From Tritrichomonas musculus (taxonomy: Eukaryota; Parabasalia; Tritrichomonadida; Tritrichomonadidae): a DNA stretch of 64,000 bases. This document shows, in pieces, positions 27,655-38,400 of this stretch. The notes beneath the pieces were generated by a model, which searched no databases, had not been told where the DNA came from, and was given only the letters and a program-made list of their open reading frames with translations. Location of the stretch: assembly GCA_039105265.1 (NCBI GenBank), contig JAPFFF010000076.1:186001-250000 (forward strand). The letters run 5' to 3'. How positions within the stretch are numbered: position 1 is the first letter of the stretch; the number at the start of each line of letters is the position of its first letter. The position numbers were made by a program, and so were the translations under genes.

Positions 27655-27994
27655 ACAACCAATCACAAAACGATACTATCACACACAATCAAAAGATTTT
27701 AATCTTCCTGATGATTTCGTTTATAGTCGCAACAAGAAGTACATTGTTGTTCAGTATTGTGGGGCTGTTGTCAATCAACATATTGTCGGTGATTTGATGG
27801 TTCATTCAGATATAGTTGAATTCATGCCTTTCTGCGACCATTTCATTATGCTTGCTAACAGACGACAAACGAAATATCGAAAATATGAGTGTCTGAACAA
27901 TACAAAAAAAGAGTATCATTTATGGTTTACAGATATGAAAGGAAACGTTATTGAACCTGAATCATTTATATTCAGTTGTCTTTTGATTTATTAA
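27644..27994 (+). CDS. Element B small beta-rich protein, 116 aa
   Basis: Counterpart of the A gene at 19070-19402; the two are among the most similar proteins shared by A and B (for example VYSRNKKYIVVQY and HFIMLANRRQTKYRKYE). It ends in a WFTDMKGNVIEPESF strand pair. It overlaps the integrase end by about 11 bases, so the two are probably expressed together. A minor virion role is inferred. Confidence 0.75.
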   Translation: MKAKQPITKRYYHTQSKDFNLPDDFVYSRNKKYIVVQYCGAVVNQHIVGDLMVHSDIVEFMPFCDHFIMLANRRQTKYRKYECLNNTKKEYHLWFTDMKGNVIEPESFIFSCLLIY

Positions 27995-28006
27995 TGACTA
28001 TTCAAA

Positions 28007-29197
28007 ATGGATTCTAAGGTAATTTATTTAAATCCGAATCAATTGGCTGATATGAGCCGTTATAAAATTGATGATGTTGCACCGATTACATTTGCATTGA
28101 TTACAGTAGAAAAAAATAGATATTTTTTCCCTTCAATTTTCATATTTCCAAAGCAAGCTAAAAGTACAACTAAAGGTGATATGTTAACAAGTAGACCTAC
28201 ATGGATAATATATCTTGATGGTGATACACCTGAAAAACCTTCATACGTGTTTACAAAAAAGATTCTTACAGGATATCAGGAACCTATATTTATATTAATA
28301 GTTGATAATACACCAAAAGCATTAACAAAATATTATAAAAATTATAACGGTGAATCTTATTTTCATAAAACTTACTTTGCTTTCACTTCTGAATCATTCA
28401 TAAAGGCATTTGATAATATTATAACTGCAGCTGATATAAACTATGACCCTAATGCAGCACAAACATATTTATCTTTTTATATTTACGATAACCCTGAAAA
28501 AATTCCGATAATTGATTGTTATGTTAATACAACTCCTGAATCTGACAACGAGGAAATTGCAAAATCGATAACAGCAGATTTAAATCATAATACAGGTACA
28601 AAATCAATTGAAAAATCGGCTTTTAGTTTTCGAAATGATACAATAGCCGATGAATATCCTGTATTCAAACCGAGAAAAATAACACAGGATTCAGGTTTTA
28701 ATACAAAAGAATCAATATCGACTCCAAAGAGATTTGATGCAAAACTAATAAAAATGTTAGAAAAGATTTCCAATCAGCTGCAAATGCAACAATCAGAACC
28801 AATATATAAGCACTTGCCAAAAGATAACAAAGTTCACTTTTCAGCATCAGCAAAACGAACTATTCCTAATAGCTCGGAAACATATCAAAAAATAGTTCAA
28901 CAAAATAATTCTTTACCGAATTATGAACCTATGGAAATTGAAGAAGATTGGCACGAAGAAAACCAAAATCAATCACAAGGCTTTGATTTTGAAACACCAA
29001 ATCCTAATAAGACATCAAATTATTATGAACGACAACAAAACATAAATAATAATAATAATACTTTTGAAGACTTGTCAAGTGAAGAAGAATATAATCAGCA
29101 ACCACAATCAACAAAACGTTATAGTTTTAGAATCGTTTCAGACCCAAATGACAAAAATAATAATAATAATAATAATGGAGGTTTTGATTTAAATTAA
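28007..29197 (+). CDS. Element B structural-type protein, 396 aa
   Basis: Residues 1 to about 170 are beta-rich and match the A gene at 19441-21093 in position and pattern. After that the protein is disordered, with Asn-rich runs near residues 348-352 and 385-392 encoded by aat repeats. It is convergent with the 764-aa gene, with the two stop codons adjacent. Likely a minor virion or core protein; not recognised by family. Confidence 0.65.
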   Translation: MDSKVIYLNPNQLADMSRYKIDDVAPITFALITVEKNRYFFPSIFIFPKQAKSTTKGDMLTSRPTWIIYLDGDTPEKPSYVFTKKILTGYQEPIFILIVDNTPKALTKYYKNYNGESYFHKTYFAFTSESFIKAFDNIITAADINYDPNAAQTYLSFYIYDNPEKIPIIDCYVNTTPESDNEEIAKSITADLNHNTGTKSIEKSAFSFRNDTIADEYPVFKPRKITQDSGFNTKESISTPKRFDAKLIKMLEKISNQLQMQQSEPIYKHLPKDNKVHFSASAKRTIPNSSETYQKIVQQNNSLPNYEPMEIEEDWHEENQNQSQGFDFETPNPNKTSNYYERQQNINNNNNTFEDLSSEEEYNQQPQSTKRYSFRIVSDPNDKNNNNNNNGGFDLN

Positions 29198-31492
29198 TTA
29201 TTCATTATTCATTCTTTGATGTAATGGTTTAAGATTAACAGCAAAATCAGCATATTTATTTTTGTTCTGCAATTTACTTTCTTTGAGTTGTGCTTTGAAT
29301 GCTGTGTATCCACAATTTGGATATATATCTCTTTCTATTGCTGCGGTGATTCGTTTAATGAAATTATCTTTAACGTTCTTAATATCTTCTGGCGTTGCTT
29401 CTTTAATTCCTTCTGCATTTCGTTTCAACCTGTTATATCCTTCTTGCTTACTTACATCAACATTGAAACCAACACCAAAGACAACATAATCAATGTAATG
29501 CATTAATTCAGTAAATTGTTTACCCCATTGACTTGGTTCAGCCTTTAATTCTCCTGATGTGATATCAATAGCTTTATCAATAATCTTCTCAACATATGAT
29601 TGAACATTCTTTCCTAATACTGAAACATATTCTTTATTGTTCTGTTGTTTCCAATATGTCCATTGTTCATATGTTAATATCTTTCCATTGAACTTATTGT
29701 CTTGAATGATTTCTTTGAAAGGAGCATCAAAGAGATAAGCAAATAACATATTTGATACAGCAAGGTAATTGATGAGTTTCTTCAAAGGAGATAATACAAA
29801 GAATTGTTCGTCATTCCAATACACTTTCCAGACTTTAGAAAAGATTGATGACCAATAAGAACTTGGTGTAATACGTTTGCTGACTCTTGCTTTTCCCAGA
29901 CCCATAGGACCGTAATAATTTTCTAGCTCTTGCATTTCTTTTCCCTTTGTTAATTTGTATTGACCAGCATCCCAATCAATTTTCTTGATATCTTTATCAA
30001 ATAATGATTGAATCCATTTATTGAACGGCATTTCTTTTCTTTCTTGTTTTGTTTTAATAACAGATTTCCAAACTTTCTTGTAAGGAGAAGCAAATACAAG
30101 CTTGTATCCGTTAATGATTGAAGGATTACCGTTCCTATCAATTAAAACAACATCATCAACTTTATCACCGTTCAAGTCTGTTATTGAGTTTCCTAACGGG
30201 TCTTTGGCATTTTCTGGTAATAAACGATATCTTGGTTTACCGTCTTTATCAACTGAATTCTTACAGTATTCAATAGCTGTATCACGACAAGCTGCATTCG
30301 GAATGTATTTGATTCTGAAGTTTCCGTTAATAATCATATCAATAAATTTATCTCTGTAATAGGATATATTACCACCAACCCGAGGTATTTCAAGCTTGTC
30401 AAATGAATCCTTTAATGTTGAGTTAACAAGAGGCATATCTTTTTTATCACGACGTCCGCGAGTATTCTTTGAGGGTTGCTTTGCATTTCTTATTAATTCA
30501 TCAAGTATTTCATCATCTGCTTTGTTATCTTCTGCATATCCTTTGTATTTCCTTGCAAAAGGTGATTTAATTTCTTGTGCTTCTTCTTCATTATCTTCAT
30601 ATCTGTATGGTTGTTTTGCAGGTGTTCTTGCATATCTGTATGCTTCGGTTGCTGCTTCATTATCATCTTGCCAATCATCTAATTCATCATCATATAATGA
30701 TTGAAGAGGTCCGTTATTATTGTTGTTGTCGTCTGCCATTTTATTAGTTGAAAAATTATTTTTATTGTGTTCCTTTGATGGTTCAATAAAAGAATCAGAT
30801 AAATCATCGTTTTTCAATATTAATGACTCAGAATCTGATTCGCTTAATGTTATATTAAGTAATGAATCTTCACTGTCTTTAGGCAATTGTATTGTCGAGT
30901 CATTTTCATCAGAATCACTCGGAGTTATGCGTTTTCTTCTTGGTGTTCTTCGTTTATTAGTATCAAGTGTTGGTTCATGTATGCTTGTTCTCTTTCTTCT
31001 TCCTTTGTTGGTTTGTGGTGTTTGACTCTTTCTCGGTGGTTTGATGGGTGATGAACGAAAACCATCAGAACTATAATTCAAATCATCATTGACAACAATA
31101 TTGAAGTAATTGATAATGATATCAAGACTTTTTTTATCTGTTGTGTACTCTTTTAAACTAAGGAATCGATTGCCTTTACTTTTAATACCTGCATTGATTT
31201 TGTTCATCAATGAAACAAATCGACGAAACTTGACTTTCATTTCACGAATCTTTCCCACACTTCTTCCTGTATATTCATTGTTTTGTATTTGATACAACAA
31301 ATTAATTAAATCATTGGGGTGTTCTAGTTTGTATGTACTGAGAAACGTGTTCTTAAAATAATCTATCGGGTCCTCTAGTTCTTCATCATCATCAGGTTTA
31401 GATACCTCACTATCAAATATAGTTTCATCATCAATATTACTTAAATCTAATTCAAAGCTATCAGATGAATTATTTTTATCTTGTTTTGACAT
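29198..31492 (-). CDS. Element B conserved Polinton protein, 764 aa
   Basis: Counterpart of the A protein at 21101-23038. The first 330 residues are disordered and rich in Ser, Asp, Glu and Arg. From about 375 the conserved domain runs to the end: YRDKFIDMIINGNFRIKYIP, ITDLNGDKVDDVVLIDRNG, SPYKKVWKS, KARVSKRITPSSYW and a helical end. The DLNGDKVDD segment resembles a calcium-binding (FG-GAP/dockerin-like) loop. Divergent from the fibre-like gene, with 22 bases between the starts. Function unknown; a virion component is likely. Confidence 0.65.
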   Translation of the reverse strand: MSKQDKNNSSDSFELDLSNIDDETIFDSEVSKPDDDEELEDPIDYFKNTFLSTYKLEHPNDLINLLYQIQNNEYTGRSVGKIREMKVKFRRFVSLMNKINAGIKSKGNRFLSLKEYTTDKKSLDIIINYFNIVVNDDLNYSSDGFRSSPIKPPRKSQTPQTNKGRRKRTSIHEPTLDTNKRRTPRRKRITPSDSDENDSTIQLPKDSEDSLLNITLSESDSESLILKNDDLSDSFIEPSKEHNKNNFSTNKMADDNNNNNGPLQSLYDDELDDWQDDNEAATEAYRYARTPAKQPYRYEDNEEEAQEIKSPFARKYKGYAEDNKADDEILDELIRNAKQPSKNTRGRRDKKDMPLVNSTLKDSFDKLEIPRVGGNISYYRDKFIDMIINGNFRIKYIPNAACRDTAIEYCKNSVDKDGKPRYRLLPENAKDPLGNSITDLNGDKVDDVVLIDRNGNPSIINGYKLVFASPYKKVWKSVIKTKQERKEMPFNKWIQSLFDKDIKKIDWDAGQYKLTKGKEMQELENYYGPMGLGKARVSKRITPSSYWSSIFSKVWKVYWNDEQFFVLSPLKKLINYLAVSNMLFAYLFDAPFKEIIQDNKFNGKILTYEQWTYWKQQNNKEYVSVLGKNVQSYVEKIIDKAIDITSGELKAEPSQWGKQFTELMHYIDYVVFGVGFNVDVSKQEGYNRLKRNAEGIKEATPEDIKNVKDNFIKRITAAIERDIYPNCGYTAFKAQLKESKLQNKNKYADFAVNLKPLHQRMNNE

Positions 31493-31514
31493 TGTTTAGT
31501 TTCTAATAAATTGA

Positions 31515-34500
31515 ATGTTTACGATTGAGCAGAGCGGACACATAACAAAAACAAATACTATTGACGGATTGATTAACGAATACATTAAAAGATATGTCGA
31601 TAATTATGTTATCAAAGGCGATTCATCGAACGGAAACGTAGGGATTCCAAACGGAAATGGAATCACTGAGGAACAATTGAATGAAGCAGTTAACGGATTG
31701 CGTGATTATGTTATCAACAATTATGCTTTATCAACTGATATACCCGAACCAATTGATTTAACGAATTATGCATTGAAGACGGATATACCAGAAGTACTCA
31801 AAAATAGTGAGTTGCAATTGAACCCAAAGGAACAATTATCAGACGAAATGTTTCAGAAATTGATGGCTGATGATGTTAAACCATTATCAGCTAAAGCATC
31901 AACGTGTTTAACAAGTATGGCAGCTAATGAAGCTCTTCAGGAGGCTTTGGATGTTTGTGCCGGACAATATGTTCCAAAAGATGATTTGAAGAATTACATC
32001 ACGAGAGATAATTTGAATGTATCAACTGAATACACAATTGAAACTAAGACATATATGTTTCCTAATACAGGACCAATACCAGAAGAATATGAAGAAAACG
32101 GAATGGATACATCTCACGTTTTACCGTTCAAAGAAGGAACACATTTGGTTGGTTATAAAGTAGACAATAGTGGTGATATATTCCATTTTGATATCAGATT
32201 TAAGACAAATGATTTATATGCTGATGATGAATATAACGTTAAACAACATGAAGCTGAAGGATTTGATAGTGAAGGGGAGTATTTTGAATTAGTGTGGGAT
32301 GAAGTTAGTGGAGCAATTTATGATAGATATCAATACCTTCCAATAACAATAACATTAGCAGAAACAGAAGAAAGATTAGCATTGAAGAGTGATATACCTG
32401 AACCAATTGATTTGACACCGTATTATACTAGTGCACAAGCTGATGAGAAGTTCGTCGATGAGGATGAATTGGCTTATGAATTGGATAAGTATGAAACGAA
32501 AACAGTTGCAGAAGGAAAATATGCAATGAAGAGTGAAATCCCAGAAATTATTGAGGGTCAAACAACAATTCAATTCGAAATCGTCAATAATACAATTCCT
32601 GATTTGGATTACAACACATATCATGAACTGATTGAGCAATACGGGTTGGATATTGTTTCATCAAACAGTTTTTATACGGGTCATTATGTTCATGTAGACT
32701 ATTCGTACAATGACGATGATGACGAACAACCCTCTCAGATAATGCGTATCGAAGGAAGTGATTCAAGTATTTGGTTTTTGTATGACAGCCATGAATTAAT
32801 CAATCCAGGAACTGGCGATACACCAGAAGTTTTATCGTGTTCAATTACCAAAACTATCGAACCAACAGACAGAAACGCTTATTCAGCTAGATATGTGTCG
32901 AATACTTATGCATTGAAGACGGATATACCAGAACCAGTTGACTTGACACCGTATTATACTAGTGCACAAGCTGATGAGAAGTTTGTTGATGAAGATGAAT
33001 TAGCTTATGAATTAGATAAGTATGCATTGAAAACAGATATACCAACAATTCCAACTGATTTGGTTAATGAATCTGCATTGAATACTGCATTATACGGAAC
33101 TGAATTGAATATTGAATATCCAGCAAACTTATATGACGGTGCATATATTACCCCTCAGCTACCAAATGCCAGAGTTCATTTGGTATTTGATGTTAATTGG
33201 GGAGATAATCAAGATGATGATATAATGCATATTGATGTAATATTTAAACCAAATGGTTCTACTAGCACTTATGACAGCATGGACAGGTATGATAGCAATG
33301 GCAAACGCATTGATAGAATAATATGGCGTTATGATGATGGACAAATTGTATATGTATCATATATTGCAGCACATAGAAATAATAATCCAATAGCATATAA
33401 TTTCATTAGAGCACAAATCGAATCACCATTCATTAAAACTGCAAATGTTGTTGATGAAAGTCCAGAACAAATCACAATTCAATGTACACAGAATGATAGT
33501 GGTTGTGTAATCCCAGATGAATATATAAGAAGGGTATTAACAACCAAAAATATTATTGTAAAGTTCAAACGAAATGCTGATGATGCATCATATGAAGAAG
33601 CTGAATACGAATATTCTGGACGAAAGAGTGCAAATCTCATATACAAATCAACCAGCGGAGAGTCAAGTGAATTGATAGATATTCGTGTAGCTACACGTAT
33701 TGTTTCATTGAGAGCTGAGGATGATACACTAACCAATATTTATGATGCAACTATCACATTAATCAGCATCCGACCTGTGAATGATGATATGATTACTTCG
33801 GTGAAATATGTGAATGATAACTTTGCACTGAAGTCAAACGTCATAACAGAAGAACAACTAATAAAAAAATGTGCTATTGATTGCGGACCGATTACAGAGG
33901 GCGGTGAAATATCAATTCATTATCTAAAACTTGAAGATAAGGTAATTAAACTGGAATACATAGTAGGTGATTATGCGCTATGTTTGGAAATAAGAATATT
34001 ATTCTATGATACAACTGGAAATCCTCATAACATTGTTCTTGTATTACATCAAAGAACTGTGTATTTCGACAATTTCAAATTCCCATTCTATTATGAAGAC
34101 ACTGTTGATATAACATCAGGAAGACCCCTGACATATAATTTCCCAATAGGCGGATATTCTTGGACAACTACTCAGGAATTATTAGATGCTAAACAAATAT
34201 ATTCAAGATGCATCATGTCCCGAGGTTATTTAGCAAAATATAAGGCTGCTATTTACGGTGCACAATCAAACACAACAATCACACATTACTCGCCGATTGA
34301 ATCATCAATGAACTCTGTTAGTGATTTCGTTGTTGGTTCTCCAGTGTATATGACAGGTAAGGTTTACAAACATGTTGGTGATGAATGGAAACCATCAACA
34401 GCAGATGATACAACTGATTGTATTTGTAGTGTCAAAACATCAGGAACATGGAAGGAGTATGTCGGTATATGTGTGAGAATCGATGACAAAAATAAATGTA

Positions 34501-34709
34501 TCACATTTAGTTCACATGGTGATTATATGGTTCGCGTTAATGATTCATCATGTTATTCAATCGGTGATGAGGTGTTTATCGATAATGAAGACAATAAGCT
34601 GAAAGTTCTTTCAGGAGAGACAGCAATAACATCAAAAATAAAACGTATGACTGTTGGAATCATTACAAGTATCATTGATGAAAGAACATTAGCTGTATTC
34701 AAAGAGTAA
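31515..34709 (+). CDS. Element B fibre-like protein, 1064 aa
   Basis: The protein starts MFTIEQSGHITKTNTIDGLI, like its A counterpart at 42470-44575. It contains repeated shaft-like units (YALKTDIPEP.DLTPYYTSA, with QADEKFVDEDELAYELDKY twice), then beta-rich modules. The last 140 residues (THYSPIESSMNSVSDFVVGS onward) are strongly conserved with A. The layout of a short head, repeated shaft and conserved end recalls phage and viral fibres used for attachment, which is inference. The region 33095-33815 is almost identical in nucleotide sequence to part of the A gene. Confidence 0.75.
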   Translation: MFTIEQSGHITKTNTIDGLINEYIKRYVDNYVIKGDSSNGNVGIPNGNGITEEQLNEAVNGLRDYVINNYALSTDIPEPIDLTNYALKTDIPEVLKNSELQLNPKEQLSDEMFQKLMADDVKPLSAKASTCLTSMAANEALQEALDVCAGQYVPKDDLKNYITRDNLNVSTEYTIETKTYMFPNTGPIPEEYEENGMDTSHVLPFKEGTHLVGYKVDNSGDIFHFDIRFKTNDLYADDEYNVKQHEAEGFDSEGEYFELVWDEVSGAIYDRYQYLPITITLAETEERLALKSDIPEPIDLTPYYTSAQADEKFVDEDELAYELDKYETKTVAEGKYAMKSEIPEIIEGQTTIQFEIVNNTIPDLDYNTYHELIEQYGLDIVSSNSFYTGHYVHVDYSYNDDDDEQPSQIMRIEGSDSSIWFLYDSHELINPGTGDTPEVLSCSITKTIEPTDRNAYSARYVSNTYALKTDIPEPVDLTPYYTSAQADEKFVDEDELAYELDKYALKTDIPTIPTDLVNESALNTALYGTELNIEYPANLYDGAYITPQLPNARVHLVFDVNWGDNQDDDIMHIDVIFKPNGSTSTYDSMDRYDSNGKRIDRIIWRYDDGQIVYVSYIAAHRNNNPIAYNFIRAQIESPFIKTANVVDESPEQITIQCTQNDSGCVIPDEYIRRVLTTKNIIVKFKRNADDASYEEAEYEYSGRKSANLIYKSTSGESSELIDIRVATRIVSLRAEDDTLTNIYDATITLISIRPVNDDMITSVKYVNDNFALKSNVITEEQLIKKCAIDCGPITEGGEISIHYLKLEDKVIKLEYIVGDYALCLEIRILFYDTTGNPHNIVLVLHQRTVYFDNFKFPFYYEDTVDITSGRPLTYNFPIGGYSWTTTQELLDAKQIYSRCIMSRGYLAKYKAAIYGAQSNTTITHYSPIESSMNSVSDFVVGSPVYMTGKVYKHVGDEWKPSTADDTTDCICSVKTSGTWKEYVGICVRIDDKNKCITFSSHGDYMVRVNDSSCYSIGDEVFIDNEDNKLKVLSGETAITSKIKRMTVGIITSIIDERTLAVFKE

Positions 34710-34715
34710 ATCAAA

Positions 34716-35354
34716 TCAAATCAAATCATGTTGATGTTTGAATCTATTAATATATACGCTAACTTTTTGATTATTTATATCGTTCATTGAAATAAATTCA
34801 TTGCCTGATTTATTTGTATTGATATGAAGAATTTTATAAATATTATCAGTAATCTTTGCATAAAAAATGTCTTCATTATTAGTATCATCATGGTAATAAT
34901 AATACGTGTTTTCTTCAAATTCTTTCCTTTCTGTCTTTGTTTCATAGAAATCAATAACAATTGCATCATCAGGTATGTCATCAATGAATTCATATTGAAT
35001 ACCTTTATAATTTGATTTATTTTTATTATTCTCTGAACTTGATACAAATCGTAAATTATCAAGATGATAATCAGTTTTGATTCTATTCTTATGGTCGACT
35101 TGTGGTAGATTATTAGGGTTTTCAATAAATTGCTTTGCTACAAGAATATGTTTATAATATATTTTGTTATTTAGGTTTACACACGGATAAACATTTTGTC
35201 TGTATTCACCTTCAGCTATTATTTTTCCTGTTTTCTTATTCTTGATGTTATAAGGGAAAGTTGTTTGAATTTCATAATCACTTTCAAAACCTTTCAAAGG
35301 TTCAAATTCAGCTTCAGCATTTTCAATTTGTGTTTGTTCAGTTGGTTGACTCAT
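34716..35354 (-). CDS. Element B HNH homing-endonuclease-like protein (NUMOD4-HNH), 212 aa
   Basis: Residues about 18-45 fit a NUMOD4-type motif (GFESDYEIQ...). Residues about 60-110 fit the HNH_3 pattern: an aromatic YYKHILVAKQFI helix, then NLPQVDHKNRIKTDYHLDNL and RFVSSSENNKNK. The last 90 residues form an accessory domain also found free-standing at 1070-1369. Such proteins cut DNA and spread by homing. I see no relative in A or C. An acaaaaataaa motif lies 6 bases upstream of the ATG. Confidence 0.8.
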   Translation of the reverse strand: MSQPTEQTQIENAEAEFEPLKGFESDYEIQTTFPYNIKNKKTGKIIAEGEYRQNVYPCVNLNNKIYYKHILVAKQFIENPNNLPQVDHKNRIKTDYHLDNLRFVSSSENNKNKSNYKGIQYEFIDDIPDDAIVIDFYETKTERKEFEENTYYYYHDDTNNEDIFYAKITDNIYKILHINTNKSGNEFISMNDINNQKVSVYINRFKHQHDLI

Positions 35355-35409
35355 TTATAACAAAAATAAAAAAATTGATTTTTTAAAATAAAATCATTAA
35401 ATTAATTGT

Positions 35410-38400
35410 TTAATGATTCTCAATGAAATAATCCTTTGCAGTGAAACCATTGACATAAGGACAACAACAATGATTTGATAATACCAACATTTTTGAATGT
35501 GCTGCTGTTAAAGCATTTTTGATAACAGTTATTTTACTCATCAGTTGTGAATTTAATTGAAGGTTTATATTCTTTCCTTTCATTACTGATTGCTTTTCAA
35601 TGACATTTTTGTAATCACTTGATTTGATGTTGTTCTTCTTCAATGAAACACCTTTGAGCTTTAATGAAATTGTTTTGTCATCTGACCAAATCGTATAACA
35701 TTTAGCACACAAAGCAACTTGATTTGCTCCGAACTTTTCTACACAGCATCCGAGTATCTTTTTCTCATCATATACATCATTGATTGCAGGGTTTGGCATA
35801 AAGCTATAAATGTGTTTGTCATAAAATGATTTGTCTTTGATGACGTAATCAAACAACTGGTCAATCGGTTTATTCATATCACCAGCTATAGACATGTACA
35901 GACTATCTGTATCGACCGAGTTGAAATGAATTTTATTCATGTCAATGCATTTGTATAGAAAGTCATAAAGGAAAGTCAAATACCAGTATTTCGCATTGTC
36001 TAATGTCCAAAATGATTCCTGAAGACATGTAGTGCATTTGAATGAATGTGGTTGTGATTGTATCAAATAACAATCATTTGACAATTTACATCCATTGCGA
36101 TAAGTATCGGATGCAATCAATTGAAAGGCTTTATTTTTATCAACAATTCTGACTTTGTTGAAGTTCTCTGAATTCATACCGTCATATCCGTAAGATCCGT
36201 TCATACTAATCTTGTAAAACTTTTCGTTCCCGTGTGCCTTTCCTGACAATATATCTTGACGCTTCTTCATAAACTCACAAACAAATTGATTGAATCCGTC
36301 ATGAGCTTCATATAAACTTAAGCTCTTAATGTCATCAACAATAAGTCCGTGGTCGATTAAAAACCATAAAAGGTAATTCGAGAACGTCATAAATGTTCCG
36401 CATGTATCAAGCAACATTGTCAGCTTTCTTGTTTCTTTATCGGCTGAATTCAGTTTATTGTCTTTCATATATTTGTACATATAGCTTCCAATCGTTTGCT
36501 CATCATTCATTATATTGATATTTCTAAACACAGGAGGGAAATTAATCAAATCGTTGATTTTATTCTTTGGACATCTCAATTTGACTTCAGCTTTGAATAT
36601 AAACTCAGGGTTTGCATCAAATCGCTTCTTTGATTGAATGATATTCATTGCAGTATTAAGAACCTTTTCATTCTTGTTTCCTTGTTCATCATAAACATCA
36701 AATCGTTTTATAAATGAACCAGGCATGTACATGATTCCTCCGTGATAAGGATTGAATGAATGTTTTACTGAACTGAATGATGAGGGATACAATGAATTGA
36801 AATCAATACCAGCAACGTGTGAAACTATGTTTGAAGTGTCATAGCTAATGATTCTGTCATTAACGGCATCATATTTGAGTTTATTGATTAATGTTTGACC
36901 TCTAATGTTCACTCGATGAAGTACATTTGATAATCCTCCCGTTATGTTCTCTCTCAAATTGTAGTATTCTTTTTCATCAGTTATGAGTGTTGGCAGGTGA
37001 TGGAGCTTGCAGAATTTCTTCAATTGTATTTTGGTTCTTGTTATCTTGTCATCATCACGTTGTCTCAAACGATTACATTCAGCACAAGCAAGTAAACAGT
37101 TATCAATCTGATGTCCTTTGTTGTTATCTATTCTGTCAAGTGTTGGTTTGTTGTTGTAAGTAAAGTGTTCACCACATAAATGACATTTACCTGTTTCATT
37201 TGATTCATACAATTTCATGAATGCTTCGAAATCCTTTTCACTAACACATTTTGAAATATCTCGTTGATTTTGGTTCGTTTGATTATGTTTCATGTCTTGC
37301 TTTCGATAATTATCACATTTATTTAACCACCATTTCATTGTTGGTTTGAATGTATTTGATTTGTTGATGATTTCATAGTCGTTCTTCGGATTAAAATCTT
37401 TATATGCAAGAGCATATTTGATGCATGAAGCGTTCTTCGATAATGAAAGATTACTTATCAAATCAACTTTGTATTCGGCATTCATTTGAATAAGGTTGTC
37501 AATAGGATTAATCATCATTTCAACATCATTGTCATTGTATGATAACAAGTAATCCCAACGTGTTGCAAACCTCTTTGAATCAATCAAATACTCTTCATAA
37601 TCGGATTGTGTTAATGGATTCTTTTGATTGAGATAACTGTAGAAGTCTTCATATTTGAATGGTTCATTCTTTGATAACACTTCATTATAATTCTCGCTGT
37701 TGATTGCTTCATAAGGAAATACACCTTTCGAACTGTTAGATATACCGCCAAAATCGATTCCAAACTGTTTGAGTGTTCCTCCAGCAACAAATGCTTGTGC
37801 GTCAATGAATCGTAATCGAATAGGGTACTTTGATGATTTCAATATAAATTGCTTTAATGATGTAGCTGTTCCAATCATTCCGCTATCGATAGACCAATGA
37901 TTTTTAATCAATTGCTCTTTGAATAAGTTTGAATCAAATCGTGATGAATTAAAACCAAATACTGTTATTGTTTTCAATGATGTATCTATTTTATTGAGTT
38001 CTTCTTCTGATTTATCTTTAATGAATGATTTTAAATGGTTCAACTTATCAACATACACATCACATCCAACAACAAATAACCATTCAATCCATTTGGCAAT
38101 GAAGTCATTTGTTCTTATATCAAAGTTCTTTGTTATCAAACCTTTATCAAGTTTCACACATGATGAAACACTCAAAGGAATCAATCGAGAATTGATAACT
38201 GATTTATCACTAACTTTCTTTTCAATCTTTTGCTCCATTGTTTCAAAATCATAAGTGATATAATGAATTGTTGGCTTCCATTCAAGTTCATATGAAAGAC
38301 AATACAAATAAACAGGATTGTTTAAAATGTGTGGACAATATGGCAAAGCTTCTCGTGAAGGTATGAAATCCTTTTTGAATTTGCCATCACATTTATCTAC

